From: Heliobacterium mobile | Lineage (GTDB): Bacteria; Bacillota; Desulfitobacteriia; Heliobacteriales; Heliobacteriaceae | Length of the DNA: 64,000 nucleotides | Direction: 5' to 3' | Assembly (NCBI RefSeq): GCF_009720735.1 | Contig: NZ_WNKU01000010.1 | Coordinates: 1-64,000, forward strand | Shown: in pieces, positions 43,397-52,505 of the stretch | Position numbering within the stretch: position 1 is the stretch's first letter | How the letters are laid out: each line of letters begins with the position of its first letter | Notes under the pieces: generated by a model | What the model saw: the letters and a program-made list of their open reading frames with translations, nothing else | The model's database searches: none | What the model was told of the DNA's origin: nothing | Position numbers and translations under genes: made by a program

Positions 43397-44824
43397 TTAT
43401 GCGCAGAATTTTATATCCGTCGATTGAATACACTTTAAAGGACGAACCGACAAAAAATAAGGACTTCGCCAAAATGGCAAAGTCCCCACTTGTTGCATCC
43501 CTGCTTTCCAAAGTCCCGCTTCCTCAAGCATTTTCTCTATTAAGACGCCATAGCCTGTAGAAGGCTGATTGATAAAAACATGGGTCACGGCTCCGACGAT
43601 TTTTCCATTTTGAATAATCGGACTTCCGCTCATACCTTGGATGATTCCACCAGTAATGTTGAGCAGACGAGGATCGGTCACACGGATGACAAGGCCCTTG
43701 CCGTCGGTACGATGAGGCATGATCCGATCGATGACGATTTGAAAACGCTCGAGCTTATCTCCTTCAACGACGGTGATGATCTCTGCCGGTCCTTCTTCGA
43801 CTTGTGCCGATAAGGCGATCGGAAGTACATTCGGATAGTGAGGGTTCTCCAAATTCCCTTCTAATCGTCCGAAGATGCCCACAGTGGTGTTGTGCTGGAT
43901 GTTTCCGGTATAGGCGGGGTTGTCTTCCTGAAAGGTTCCTACTTTCTCACCGGGGGCACCTCGTTTTCCCTGTTGGATCGACTTGACTAGAGCGGGGACG
44001 ATTTTACCGTCAGCTACATCGATGCGCTGGTTCGTGTCGGCATCATTGATGACATGTCCTAAAGCTCCATAGGTTTTTGACTGCGGTTCATAGAAGGTCA
44101 ACGTACCTACCCCGGATGCCCGGTCCCGAACGTATAAGCCGATGCGATGTCGTTTCGTTTCTCCGCAGCGTACGGGTTCGACGGTTGCCTGAAACATTTG
44201 ACCATTGCGGGACAGTTCCATGTCCACTTTTTTTCCGCTTTGTCCCGCTTCATCGATAATCCGGGCCAATTCGGCGTCACTTTTGACCGGTTGTCCGCTA
44301 ACCTTGAAAATGGTATCGCCCACTTGAATCCCGGCGTCCTTTCCAGGGTAATGCTTCTGGCCCTGTTCATCGATGATGGGCGCTTGCCCGACCACAATAA
44401 CCCCTTGCGAGTGAAGCATGACTCCGATGGAATGGCCTCCGGGAAGAAGCTGCATCGGTGGCAGGACATCGACAACGATGTTTTTCATAGGGATAAGACC
44501 GAGAAACCGCAAGGTCAGATTCAGCCTTCCTGGCTCCTCTGTGGCATTCGCTGGTGATACGGCGGTAAATTGGTTCGCCGCTTCATCGGAGAGTGCTTGT
44601 GAGGAGGGATGAATGTTAGGAACGGCCGATCGCTGAACGTCCATGGTCACATGGCGCAAGACATTTTGGGAGAACATCCGTTGGATAGGGATTTCCTCTC
44701 CTACAGTTGTCCGCAGTTGAGAAGGCGAGAACCAAAGGCTTAAGGCTTCATCAGTCAGGCTGCCCGTAACCAACAGCAGAGCTAACAATATTCCCAGGAC
44801 GTGTTTTACACGTTCTGTAGACAT
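43397..44824 (-). CDS. spoIVB: SpoIVB serine peptidase (stage IV sporulation protein B)
   Basis: 475 residues. One membrane segment (7-24), a PDZ domain (about 125-215, KDAGIQVGDTIFKVSG) and the S55 peptidase domain with YGALGHV (H257) and nucleophile S399 in IIQGMSGSP. In Bacillus SpoIVB is secreted from the forespore and triggers pro-sigma-K processing. The conserved protein ends near residue 438 (MLEEAGL). The last 37 codons run through a strong terminator hairpin (43461-43485) before reaching TAA, and no frame has a stop earlier. GGAGGTGG precedes the ATG. Confidence 0.9.
   Translation of the reverse strand: MSTERVKHVLGILLALLLVTGSLTDEALSLWFSPSQLRTTVGEEIPIQRMFSQNVLRHVTMDVQRSAVPNIHPSSQALSDEAANQFTAVSPANATEEPGRLNLTLRFLGLIPMKNIVVDVLPPMQLLPGGHSIGVMLHSQGVIVVGQAPIIDEQGQKHYPGKDAGIQVGDTIFKVSGQPVKSDAELARIIDEAGQSGKKVDMELSRNGQMFQATVEPVRCGETKRHRIGLYVRDRASGVGTLTFYEPQSKTYGALGHVINDADTNQRIDVADGKIVPALVKSIQQGKRGAPGEKVGTFQEDNPAYTGNIQHNTTVGIFGRLEGNLENPHYPNVLPIALSAQVEEGPAEIITVVEGDKLERFQIVIDRIMPHRTDGKGLVIRVTDPRLLNITGGIIQGMSGSPIIQNGKIVGAVTHVFINQPSTGYGVLIEKMLEEAGLWKAGMQQVGTLPFWRSPYFLSVRPLKCIQSTDIKFCA
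43461..43485 (-). terminator. Intrinsic terminator inside the 3' end of the spoIVB frame
   Basis: On the minus strand GGACTTTGCCA-TTT-TGGCGAAGTCC (11 bp with one G-U) is followed by TTATTTTTTG. It lies about 55 bases before the spoIVB stop codon, i.e. within the coding frame. Confidence 0.75.
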
Positions 44825-44970
44825 TCGCCACCTCCTTGGTCAAGCTTGGCTCGGGAACGGTCATTTAGCGGGGCGTCTCTAGCTTTTCCCGAGCGAGGCG
44901 CCATATCCCGCTAACCCGTGGTTATCCCGAAAAGCCCTGCCAGTCGAGCCAATAAGGCAGCCAATGAATA

Positions 44971-45002
44971 AAGCGACCCCGCTATTTCATGCAGGGTCGC
45001 TT
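44971..45002. terminator. Terminator in the recN-spoIVB gap
   Basis: AAGCGACCC/GGGTCGCTT stem with T-runs on both strands (TTTTTATAC on plus, TTATTCATT on minus). It lies 130 bases past the recN stop. The rest of the 310-base gap (44825-45134) has GC-rich dyads such as CCCGAGCGAGG but no gene. Confidence 0.65.
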
Positions 45003-45134
45003 TTTATACTGGAAATTTCCAAACTATAATCCAGCCATCTTTCCGAAACCATCATTTACGAATCAGAACCGCTATGTATCATCAATAACGTAACGTTCAG
45101 GGAAAAGTCACCGTCTTTAGATTGCCTCTGCTCA

Positions 45135-46823
45135 TTAGGAGCTTTTCTTCGCCCGGGCAAACATTTCCTCGGCATGGCTATGGGTAAGCTGGCTCGCTCC
45201 GTCACCGCCGAGCATGCGGGCCAATTCTTTGACGCGAGCGCTTTCGTCAAGATTGACGATTTTGGTGATGGTTCGCTGACCTCGTAGAACCTTTTGAATC
45301 AAGAAATGGTTGTCCGCATAGGCTGCCAGTTGGGGCGCATGGGTCACGCAAATCACCTGCACATCTTCCGCCACTTGAGCCATCTTTTGGGCCACAGCCT
45401 GCAGAGCTTGTCCACCGATACCGGCATCGATTTCGTCGAAAATTAGGGAAGGTATCCCTTCCACTTTAGCCAGAAGCGTCTTGAAGGCTAAGAGTATACG
45501 TCCCATTTCGCCGCCGGAAGCAATCTTCGCTAATGGTTTGGGCGGTTCGCCAGGGTTTGGCGTAAACAAAAACTCCACGTCTTCAGCGCCTGTAGCAGAG
45601 GGTTCTGTGCGAGGATCTAAGCGCACCTCTAATTTAGCTCGGTTCATGCCGAGGAAGGCCAGTTCCTTATCGATGGACTTTTCCAACTGCTTGGCCATCT
45701 TTTGACGTAAGGACGATAGCTTTCGGGCCTCCTCGGCATATTTCTTCGTCCGTTGATCCCGTAAAGCCAACAACTCGGCCATCCGCTCGTCCCGGTTCTC
45801 CAACTCTTTTAATTCCTGCCGGGCCTGTTCCAGATAAGCCAGGATTTCTACGGTAGAACCACCATATTTTCGCTTCATCCGTCGCAACAGATCGAGGCGG
45901 TCGTCCACTTCCTCGAGCCGTCCCGGTTGAAACTCCAAATCCTCCCGGTAGTCTCGCATCCGCTGCGCCACATCTTCCACCTGATAATAGGCGGCTTCCA
46001 GATTTTGCGACAATTCGGCTAAAGCCTTATCGAAGGCAGCCGCTTCTTCGATAGCTGTGCGGGCTTTATCGAGCAAGTCCAAGACTCCGGCTCCCTGTCC
46101 CCCGAAAAGGGACTCATAAGCGCCATTGGCCTGAGCCATCAGTTTTTCCATGTTTTGCAGCCGTTTTCGCTCCTGCTCCAGCTCATCCTCTTCACCGTCC
46201 ACAAGGGCCGCCGAGTCGATTTCTTCGACTTGGAAGGCGAGCATGTCTTGGCGCTGGATGCGATCCCGCTCATCTTTTTGAAGCCGTTTCAGTTCCTCCT
46301 CCACCTCTTCCAAGGCTCGGTAGGCCCCTTCGACGGCACGGAGAATTTTTTCCCCATCGACGCCAGACAGACGATCCAACAGAAGGCGGTGTTTGCGCGG
46401 GTTCATCAGGGATTGCTGCTCATGCTGCCCCTGCAGGTCCACAAGGCGTCCTCCCACTTCTCGAAAGAGCGATAAGGGCACACTGCGTCCGTTGATTCGG
46501 CAGACACTCTTGCCAGCTTTAGTGATTTCCCGCGTCAATAAGAGGCTGTCGTCATCGTCCACATCGACGCCGAGTTCCGCTACTTCCCGGCAAAGATCGC
46601 TCTCCCTCTCATCGATCCGGAAAAGTCCTTCGATCCGAGCTTTCTCAGCACCGCTGCGAACCACATCGGGCATCGAACGTCCACCGATGAGCAAACCGAC
46701 GGCGTCAATGATCAAGGATTTCCCGGCACCGGTCTCCCCGGTCAGCAGATTCATCCCGGGAGACAGTTCTAATTCCGCTTCCTCGATGAGAGCGAAGTTT
46801 TCCACTCGAAGTCTTTCCAGCAT
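45135..46823 (-). CDS. recN: DNA repair protein RecN
   Basis: 562 residues, SMC-like. Walker A GETGAGKSLIIDAV at 29-42, a central coiled coil (about 150-360), the signature ASGGEMGRILLAFK and Walker B SLIFDEIDAGIGG near residue 470. It acts in double-strand break repair. It lies 12 bases after argR in the conserved argR-recN-spoIVB order. Confidence 0.95.
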   Translation of the reverse strand: MLERLRVENFALIEEAELELSPGMNLLTGETGAGKSLIIDAVGLLIGGRSMPDVVRSGAEKARIEGLFRIDERESDLCREVAELGVDVDDDDSLLLTREITKAGKSVCRINGRSVPLSLFREVGGRLVDLQGQHEQQSLMNPRKHRLLLDRLSGVDGEKILRAVEGAYRALEEVEEELKRLQKDERDRIQRQDMLAFQVEEIDSAALVDGEEDELEQERKRLQNMEKLMAQANGAYESLFGGQGAGVLDLLDKARTAIEEAAAFDKALAELSQNLEAAYYQVEDVAQRMRDYREDLEFQPGRLEEVDDRLDLLRRMKRKYGGSTVEILAYLEQARQELKELENRDERMAELLALRDQRTKKYAEEARKLSSLRQKMAKQLEKSIDKELAFLGMNRAKLEVRLDPRTEPSATGAEDVEFLFTPNPGEPPKPLAKIASGGEMGRILLAFKTLLAKVEGIPSLIFDEIDAGIGGQALQAVAQKMAQVAEDVQVICVTHAPQLAAYADNHFLIQKVLRGQRTITKIVNLDESARVKELARMLGGDGASQLTHSHAEEMFARAKKSS

Positions 46824-46835
46824 AAGCTTCCCCCC

Positions 46836-47303
46836 TTACCGCTCCTCTTCTTCATTGAGCCAGCCTGTAATTTTATCGACGAGTCCTTCCACAGCTTCTA
46901 CCGGTTTGACGACGATGAAGATGGTGTCGTCACCGGCTACGGTGCCGATGATTTCGGTCCACTGACTGTGATCGATCGCAGCCGCAACAGCATGGGCATG
47001 ACCGGGAAGGGTACGGACGACGACGATGTTGAGGCTGTAATCGACATGGGTCACCGTATCTCGAAGCAGACGTCGCAAACGATCGGGAACAGGATGAGGG
47101 GCCGATTCTCCCGGGGCCGCGTAACGAGATTCATCCTTACTGACGGGGACTTTGAACAGTCCCAGTTCTTTGATGTCTCGAGAAACGGTCGCCTGGGTAA
47201 CTTCTATCCCTCGATCACGCAGCCGTTGGGCTAATTCTTCCTGCGTGCTGATGATCTCACTGTTGATGACGTCAAGGATAGCCCGATGACGTTTACTCTT
47301 CAA
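46836..47303 (-). CDS. argR: Arginine repressor ArgR/AhrC
   Basis: 155 residues from TTG 47303, which follows the mnmM stop by one base; the frame is open to 47465 but the family N-terminus (KSKRHRAILDVI) starts here. The winged helix contains TQEELAQRLRDRGIEVTQATVSRDIKEL. The C-terminal hexamerisation and arginine-binding domain contains GTVAGDDTIFIVVK with the Asp pair that binds arginine. It would repress arginine synthesis and activate catabolism. No ARG box was searched for. Confidence 0.92.
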   Translation of the reverse strand: MKSKRHRAILDVINSEIISTQEELAQRLRDRGIEVTQATVSRDIKELGLFKVPVSKDESRYAAPGESAPHPVPDRLRRLLRDTVTHVDYSLNIVVVRTLPGHAHAVAAAIDHSQWTEIIGTVAGDDTIFIVVKPVEAVEGLVDKITGWLNEEEER

Positions 47304-47304
47304 G

Positions 47305-48009
47305 TTAGCGACACCCGCCTTTGAGTGGCTTTTTTTCCGCGACCAGCACATAAGGCGGTCGTCCGGTCCGGTTCGGGTATTGGATAGAGACGGTATCCCA
47401 AGCTTTCGGAGACAAGTTTCTCCACCAATTGTCGACGGCGGCAGCCTCCCCTTCGGCTCCTTCATGGCCTACATAGACTACAACGACGATTCTTCCCCCA
47501 AAAGCCAATTCCTCTGCGAGAGCCTCTAGCGCAGCCACCGTTGTCTCCGCTTGCGTCACCACTGTGTGATCGCCTCCAGGAAGGTAACCTAGATTAAAGA
47601 TGGCACCTTTTAGGGGAGGATGATCCTTCGCTTTGAGCAAGGCAGCCAGTCGGCTGTGATCGCATCTAAAGAGGCATATTTCCGATGATGAGAGGCATCC
47701 ATTCTCTGCCGTAGGTTCCATGACTTGTGCTGGTTGGTTCAGGGAACTTAGTTCCGCATCATCGCTTTCCAAGTTGTTCAACCAGAGGGCTGCCTCGTAG
47801 CCGGACTGCTTCAGCCGGGCGGCTGTGGCATCAATCGCCTTTTGCTGGATATCAAAGGCCCAAACTTTTCCCCCCGGCAAGACCTGTTCCGCGAGAAATA
47901 AGGTATCCTGTCCGTTTCCGGCTGTCCCGTCGATGACGAAGTCGCCAGGTTGGACTATCTCTGTTAAGAAACGCCGGGACCAAGCCACGGCTGATGTGAG
48001 GGAGTTCAC
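47305..48009 (-). CDS. mnmM: Class I SAM-dependent methyltransferase, MnmM/YtqB type
   Basis: 234 residues. DGTAGNGQDTLFLAE is the SAM-binding motif, FDIQQKAIDAT the acidic loop, and FNLGYLPGGDHTVVT the family active-site motif. YtqB/MnmM methylates the nm5s2U wobble base of tRNA to mnm5s2U. Compared with the usual length of about 190, there is an inserted Ser/Glu/Asn-rich loop of about 25 residues near 80-110 (NLESDDAELSSLNQPAQVME). It lies between nadK and argR and is tightly packed with both. Confidence 0.82.
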   Translation of the reverse strand: MNSLTSAVAWSRRFLTEIVQPGDFVIDGTAGNGQDTLFLAEQVLPGGKVWAFDIQQKAIDATAARLKQSGYEAALWLNNLESDDAELSSLNQPAQVMEPTAENGCLSSSEICLFRCDHSRLAALLKAKDHPPLKGAIFNLGYLPGGDHTVVTQAETTVAALEALAEELAFGGRIVVVVYVGHEGAEGEAAAVDNWWRNLSPKAWDTVSIQYPNRTGRPPYVLVAEKKPLKGGCR

Positions 48010-48012
48010 AGT

Positions 48013-48864
48013 TTACCTCCCCTGCCGCATTTTTTCGCGTAATATTCGAAAGAAGCTCCGTTCAGCCAGACGGATGAGCCGGCAAGTGACGGGCGCTTTT
48101 TTGACGAGCACCTGATCTCCGCAAAGCATAGGCAATCCGGGCTGACCGTCCACGGTCACCACGGCATGACCATGGGCGTTCGTCACGGTCAGCCGAATCG
48201 TTTCGTCCTGTGGAACGACGAGCGGGCGAGCGTCCATGGCATGGGGACAGATGGGCGTCAAAATCATGGCATGAATTTCCGGCGAAACGATCGGTCCCCC
48301 TGCGGAGAGGTTATAGGCTGTCGATCCCGTCGGCGAAGCCACGATCAGTCCATCGGCGGCATAGTTGCCCACCACTTCGTTCCCGACGGCCGCTTCCATC
48401 TGAATCATGCGCGGGTGATCCCCTTTGGTGATGACGACATCGTTCAGGGCGTAGACGGGATCACTGAACTTGTCTTGATGAACTAACACAGCTTCCAGCA
48501 TCATTCGCTCTTCAATCCGGTAATCGCCGGCAATCAAGCGCTGCAAGGCAGGAAAGAGATCGCCAATCTCGATTTCTGTCAAAAAGCCGAGACGTCCCAA
48601 GTTGACACCCAAGACCGGTATGCCGTAATGGGCCACCAGGCGTGCCGTATTGAGAAGTGTTCCATCTCCCCCTAGGACCACGACCCAGTCGAGCTGACGT
48701 AAACGGGAACGCAGTTCTTCGGAAGGGGACTGCACCAGTTCGGTCACCTTCGTCAAGGGAATTCCCATAGCTATGTTCCTGTCAGACAACCATGCGGCCA
48801 TTTCTGCGGCTACTTCTTGGGCTTGCGGTTTTTCGTCGTTCAGGACCACTCCTACGGTAGGCAC
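48013..48864 (-). CDS. nadK: NAD kinase
   Basis: 283 residues. VVLGGDGTLLNTARL (GGDGT) and the NE/D-type motif ALNDVVITKGDHPRM, then ASPTGSTAYNLSAGGPIV, are diagnostic. It makes NADP from NAD and ATP. Gene order tlyA-nadK-argR-recN is common in Clostridia. Confidence 0.95.
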   Translation of the reverse strand: MPTVGVVLNDEKPQAQEVAAEMAAWLSDRNIAMGIPLTKVTELVQSPSEELRSRLRQLDWVVVLGGDGTLLNTARLVAHYGIPVLGVNLGRLGFLTEIEIGDLFPALQRLIAGDYRIEERMMLEAVLVHQDKFSDPVYALNDVVITKGDHPRMIQMEAAVGNEVVGNYAADGLIVASPTGSTAYNLSAGGPIVSPEIHAMILTPICPHAMDARPLVVPQDETIRLTVTNAHGHAVVTVDGQPGLPMLCGDQVLVKKAPVTCRLIRLAERSFFRILREKMRQGR

Positions 48865-48878
48865 AGGCTCAGCCTCCT

Positions 48879-49337
48879 TTACGAAGCATATTCGAACTCG
48901 ATTCGGTGGATCTTTTTCGCCGCCATATCAACGAGCAGCACTCCGTCTACTTGGTACACCAAAGAGTATTCGAGGAGTTGTCGCCGCGTGTCTCCATGAG
49001 TTGGCCGGGGCGCCCGGTCGCCTGTCTTGACCTCTGCGATAAAGGTTTTGCCTTTTCCGGTGACGAGATAGTCGGCACGAACAGAGATCTCCACCGGTCG
49101 GCCGTCGACACGCATAGTCATCCGCCCCGCTGGTTGAGCTTTGATCACAGAATAACCTTCTTGTTTTAATAGCTTGGCCGCTTGCTGTTCCCCTACACGA
49201 CCGACTCGCATCCGCCAGTAGGTGATCCACTGAACATAGAGCCGTCGCAGAAAAGAGAAGACCATTGCGCCTACGATCAGGGCGATGAACAGCAGCATCG
49301 CAAACTGTGACGAATCCATATGTAACGTTTCCGGCAC
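48879..49337 (-). CDS. Membrane-anchored protein with PD-(D/E)XK-like nuclease motif
   Basis: 152 residues from GTG 49337 (GGAGG five bases upstream); ATG 49349 is possible. One membrane segment (FAMLLFIALIVGAMVFSFL) precedes a cytosolic domain. There VGRVGEQQAAKLLKQEGY, ADYLVTGKGKTFIAEVKTGD and RRQLLEYSLVY resemble the restriction-endonuclease-like core with D and ExK. Active-site residues appear intact. The function is unknown; it lies between tlyA and nadK. Confidence 0.68.
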   Translation of the reverse strand: MPETLHMDSSQFAMLLFIALIVGAMVFSFLRRLYVQWITYWRMRVGRVGEQQAAKLLKQEGYSVIKAQPAGRMTMRVDGRPVEISVRADYLVTGKGKTFIAEVKTGDRAPRPTHGDTRRQLLEYSLVYQVDGVLLVDMAAKKIHRIEFEYAS

Positions 49338-49447
49338 GGCAACCTCCATCATCAAAAGAGATATCACCGGTAACTATTCATTTTCTACACCGGTTGGATC
49401 TTGTCCTGCCGAATTCTCCGAATCGACAAGAAACCGCGAAAAAGAAA

Positions 49448-49463
49448 GGACCCCGTCGGGTCC
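49448..49463 (-). terminator. Intrinsic terminator after tlyA
   Basis: On the minus strand GGACCC-GACG-GGGTCC is followed by TTTCTTTTTCGC. A second, larger inverted repeat GGTTTTGGCC/GGCCAAAACC lies just before it (about 49474-49510), so termination may be reinforced. Confidence 0.82.
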
Positions 49464-49528
49464 ATTTCGGGCGGTTTTGGCCCCTCTTTCCTGAGGCGGC
49501 CAAAACCGAAATTTGCGTTTATTGTTCC

Positions 49529-50362
49529 TTACCGCACCGCTTCATGGGCTTTGTTTACGATACCGGCGATTTCCTCGGTAGTTTTAAGGTGATCGGAAAA
49601 GAGGATCGGCCTCACCGGTTCGATTCCCGGCTTTTGCAGCAAAAGCAGGTATTCGATGTTGCCTTCAGGCCCTGTAATCGGTGAGAAGTCAAGGCCCAAG
49701 ATGGACCACTGCCGTTCTCGCGTCCAACAGACGAGCCGTTCGATCACTTCCTGGTGTACCTTTGGGTCCCGGACGACCCCTTTTTTGCCGACCTTCTCTT
49801 TACCGGCTTCAAACTGGGGCTTGATCAAGGCCACCACATACCCGGGCTCCTCTATCAATTCAGCAACGGCCGGCAGCACCTTTTCCAGCGAAATGAAGGC
49901 CACATCTATCGTCGCAGCCTGGGCTTTTTCTCCCAACTGTTCTGCCGTCAAATAACGAATGTTCGTCCGCTCGAGACAGCGAACCCGGGGGTCGTTGCGC
50001 AGGGACCAGGCCAGTTGTCCGTAGCCCACGTCGACGGCGATCACCTTAGCAGCGCCGTTTTTCAAGGCTACATCCGTGAAGCCCCCTGTAGAGGCACCCA
50101 CATCGAGAACGGAGTATCCCCTAAGATCGAGTTGAAAAGACTCGATCGCTTTGGCTAGTTTGAATCCGCCACGACTCACGTAGGGGCAAGCGTCGCCTGT
50201 AACCGTAATCGGTACGTCTTCCGGGAGCATGGTGCCTGCCTTATCAACCCGCCGTCCATCCACTTGGATCAGACCGGCCAGGACGGCTGCGCGGGCTTTT
50301 TCCCGCGTCGGCATGAGGCCCTTGTCCACGAGCAGTGTATCGAGCCGCTTTTTTTCTGCCAT
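49529..50362 (-). CDS. tlyA: TlyA-family rRNA 2'-O-methyltransferase / hemolysin-like
   Basis: 277 residues. An N-terminal S4 RNA-binding domain (RLDTLLVDKGLMPTREKARA) is followed by an FtsJ-like methyltransferase with YVSRGGFKLAKA, LDVGASTGGFTD and LIKPQFEAGKE. The C-terminus carries ITGPEGNIEYLL. TlyA modifies 16S and/or 23S rRNA. It follows dxs immediately (B. subtilis yqxC order). Confidence 0.93.
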   Translation of the reverse strand: MAEKKRLDTLLVDKGLMPTREKARAAVLAGLIQVDGRRVDKAGTMLPEDVPITVTGDACPYVSRGGFKLAKAIESFQLDLRGYSVLDVGASTGGFTDVALKNGAAKVIAVDVGYGQLAWSLRNDPRVRCLERTNIRYLTAEQLGEKAQAATIDVAFISLEKVLPAVAELIEEPGYVVALIKPQFEAGKEKVGKKGVVRDPKVHQEVIERLVCWTRERQWSILGLDFSPITGPEGNIEYLLLLQKPGIEPVRPILFSDHLKTTEEIAGIVNKAHEAVR

Positions 50363-52291
50363 CTATCGTAATTCTCCAGGGCAAACGATTTTCATGGGCC
50401 CTCTTTTTCGGCTCAAGGAGACACCGTCCAGCATCTCCCGAGCCGTACGAGCCAAGTTGTCCACTGTCAGTCCATATGTTTCCCGGAGAATCGAAATCGA
50501 ACCATGCTGAACGAATTCGTCAGGGATGCCGATCCGCTTGACCTTGCAATCGACATTCTTGGCCTCAAAGAGCTCTAGAATGGCGCTGCCGAATCCACCT
50601 GCCAGAATGTGCTCTTCTATGGTGATGATCTTCCCGATATCTCGGGCTAGCTTGAGAATCAGCTCTTCATCCAAGGGTTTGACAAAACGGGCGTTCACTA
50701 CGGCAGCACGAATGCCCTGCTCTTCCAGCTGGTTCGCCGCCTCTTCGGCAATACTGACCATGTTGCCGATGGCGATGATGGCCACATCGGTGCCCTGACG
50801 AAGCACTTCTCCCTTCCCGATGGGCAGGAGGGTCAGCTCCTTGTCCAGGGAGGCGCCGACACCAGCACCACGGGGATATCGGATGGCGATGGGTCCATTA
50901 TATTCGACAGCCGTATAGAGCATGTGCTGAAGCTCGTTTTCGTCTTTCGGAGACATGTGTACCAATTCGGGAATATGCCGTAAATAGGACATATCGAAGA
51001 CACCATGATGGGTTTCGCCATCATCTCCCACCATACCGCCGCGATCGATCGCAAAGACAACAGGTGCCTTGTGCAAGCAAGCATCGTGGAACACCTGGTC
51101 ATAAGCGCGTTGTAAAAAGGTGGAGTAAATAGCGACGACCGGTTTAAATCCTTGCAGCGCCATCGCCGATGACATGGTCACGGCGTGCTGTTCGGCGATC
51201 CCGACATCAATAAAACGGGAAGGGAAATTCCGGGCAAAAGCGCCTAAGCCGGTACCATCTGGCATGGCGGCAGTGATGGACAAGATGCGTTCATCCTGCC
51301 GGGCCAATCTCAGCAGTGTCTCACTGAAGACTTGCGTATAGCTCGGGGGACCGTCGCTCTTATGCACTTTGCCGGTGGCCCGATCAAAGGGGCCCACCCC
51401 ATGAAAGAGGCTGGGATTGGATTCGGCCGGCCCGTATCCTTTCCCTTTTTTCGTCAACACATGAACAAGCACAGGACCTTTCAGCCGGCGGGCATTAGCC
51501 AAGACAGCACGCAGTTCTTGCAGGTTGTGACCGTCAATCGGCCCTAGATAGGAGTAACCTAGTTCTTCGAAAAGCACACCAGGCACCACCAAGTTCTTCA
51601 GGCCGTCTTTCATCTTCTCGAGTACCTTGAGCACATGGGGGCCGATGGAAGGTATGCGTTTTAAAACATCTTCCATCTCTTCTTTATTGCGGAAATATCT
51701 CGGATCGGTGCGGATGCGTGTCAGGTATGTAGACATGGCACCGACGTTATCGGCGATCGATTTTTCGTTATCGTTAAGGACCACGATCAGATCGGTCTGC
51801 ACATGTCCAGCATGGTTTAATGCTTCAAGGGCCATCCCGCCGGTCAACGCGCCGTCGCCGATGACAGCGATCACAGAACTGTCTTCTTTTTGGAGGTCGC
51901 GCGCGCAGGCAAACCCCAGCGCGGCCGAGATAGATGTAGAACTGTGTCCCGTATTAAAAACATCGTGTTCGCTCTCAGAGCGCTTTGGAAAGCCAGCAAG
52001 GCCCCGGTGCCGTCGGAGCGTGGAAAATTCCTTGTAGCGACCTGTTAAGAGCTTGTGTACATAGGATTGGTGTCCCACGTCCCAAACGATTTTATCCTTT
52101 GGCGTCTTAAAGACCAGATGTAGGGCCAGCGTCAATTCGACGACACCCAGGTTTGGTGCCAGATGACCCCCGTTGTTCGATGTGGTCTCGATAATAACCT
52201 CGCGAATTTCTTTGGATAGCTGCTCTAACTCCGCTGAGGTCAGCTTGTGTAAGTCAGCAGGTTTGTGAATTTGGCTAAGAATCTGGGGCAT
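50363..52291 (-). CDS. dxs: 1-deoxy-D-xylulose-5-phosphate synthase
   Basis: 642 residues from ATG 52291 (AAGGTGG upstream); an extended frame from 52372 is unlikely. GHQSYVHKLLTGR, the ThDP motif GDGALTGGMALEALNH and the transketolase region DRGGMVGDDGETHHGVFD are present over full length. It condenses pyruvate and glyceraldehyde 3-phosphate to start the MEP isoprenoid pathway. Neighbouring ispA uses the products. Confidence 0.96.
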   Translation of the reverse strand: MPQILSQIHKPADLHKLTSAELEQLSKEIREVIIETTSNNGGHLAPNLGVVELTLALHLVFKTPKDKIVWDVGHQSYVHKLLTGRYKEFSTLRRHRGLAGFPKRSESEHDVFNTGHSSTSISAALGFACARDLQKEDSSVIAVIGDGALTGGMALEALNHAGHVQTDLIVVLNDNEKSIADNVGAMSTYLTRIRTDPRYFRNKEEMEDVLKRIPSIGPHVLKVLEKMKDGLKNLVVPGVLFEELGYSYLGPIDGHNLQELRAVLANARRLKGPVLVHVLTKKGKGYGPAESNPSLFHGVGPFDRATGKVHKSDGPPSYTQVFSETLLRLARQDERILSITAAMPDGTGLGAFARNFPSRFIDVGIAEQHAVTMSSAMALQGFKPVVAIYSTFLQRAYDQVFHDACLHKAPVVFAIDRGGMVGDDGETHHGVFDMSYLRHIPELVHMSPKDENELQHMLYTAVEYNGPIAIRYPRGAGVGASLDKELTLLPIGKGEVLRQGTDVAIIAIGNMVSIAEEAANQLEEQGIRAAVVNARFVKPLDEELILKLARDIGKIITIEEHILAGGFGSAILELFEAKNVDCKVKRIGIPDEFVQHGSISILRETYGLTVDNLARTAREMLDGVSLSRKRGPMKIVCPGELR

Positions 52292-52505
52292 GTTAACGGC
52301 CACCTTCTCTCCGAACTTTTTGTCCTTTTGGACGCCATCCCTACTGTGAATGACCGTCACCCGTTTCATCATACCTGTCCATGATTATATCATGAAAAAT
52401 TCTGCCCTTCAAAGAATGTTGAACGTTTTTCCAGTCCGTCAGTGGAGGATATCGGGCAGTTCGTGTCGAAACGAGTGACCGTTTGGGACAGGAGGTTAGT
52501 ATAAA

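Noticed and set aside
44825..44970. Sigma-G promoter for spoIVB
   Set aside because: Expected from Bacillus, but no convincing -35/-10 pair could be aligned.
45056..45250. 64-codon minus frame overlapping the recN 3' end
   Set aside because: Shadow frame within recN with no signals of its own.
46155..46965. Two long plus-strand frames across recN
   Set aside because: Antisense to clear RecN motifs, without start signals or domains.
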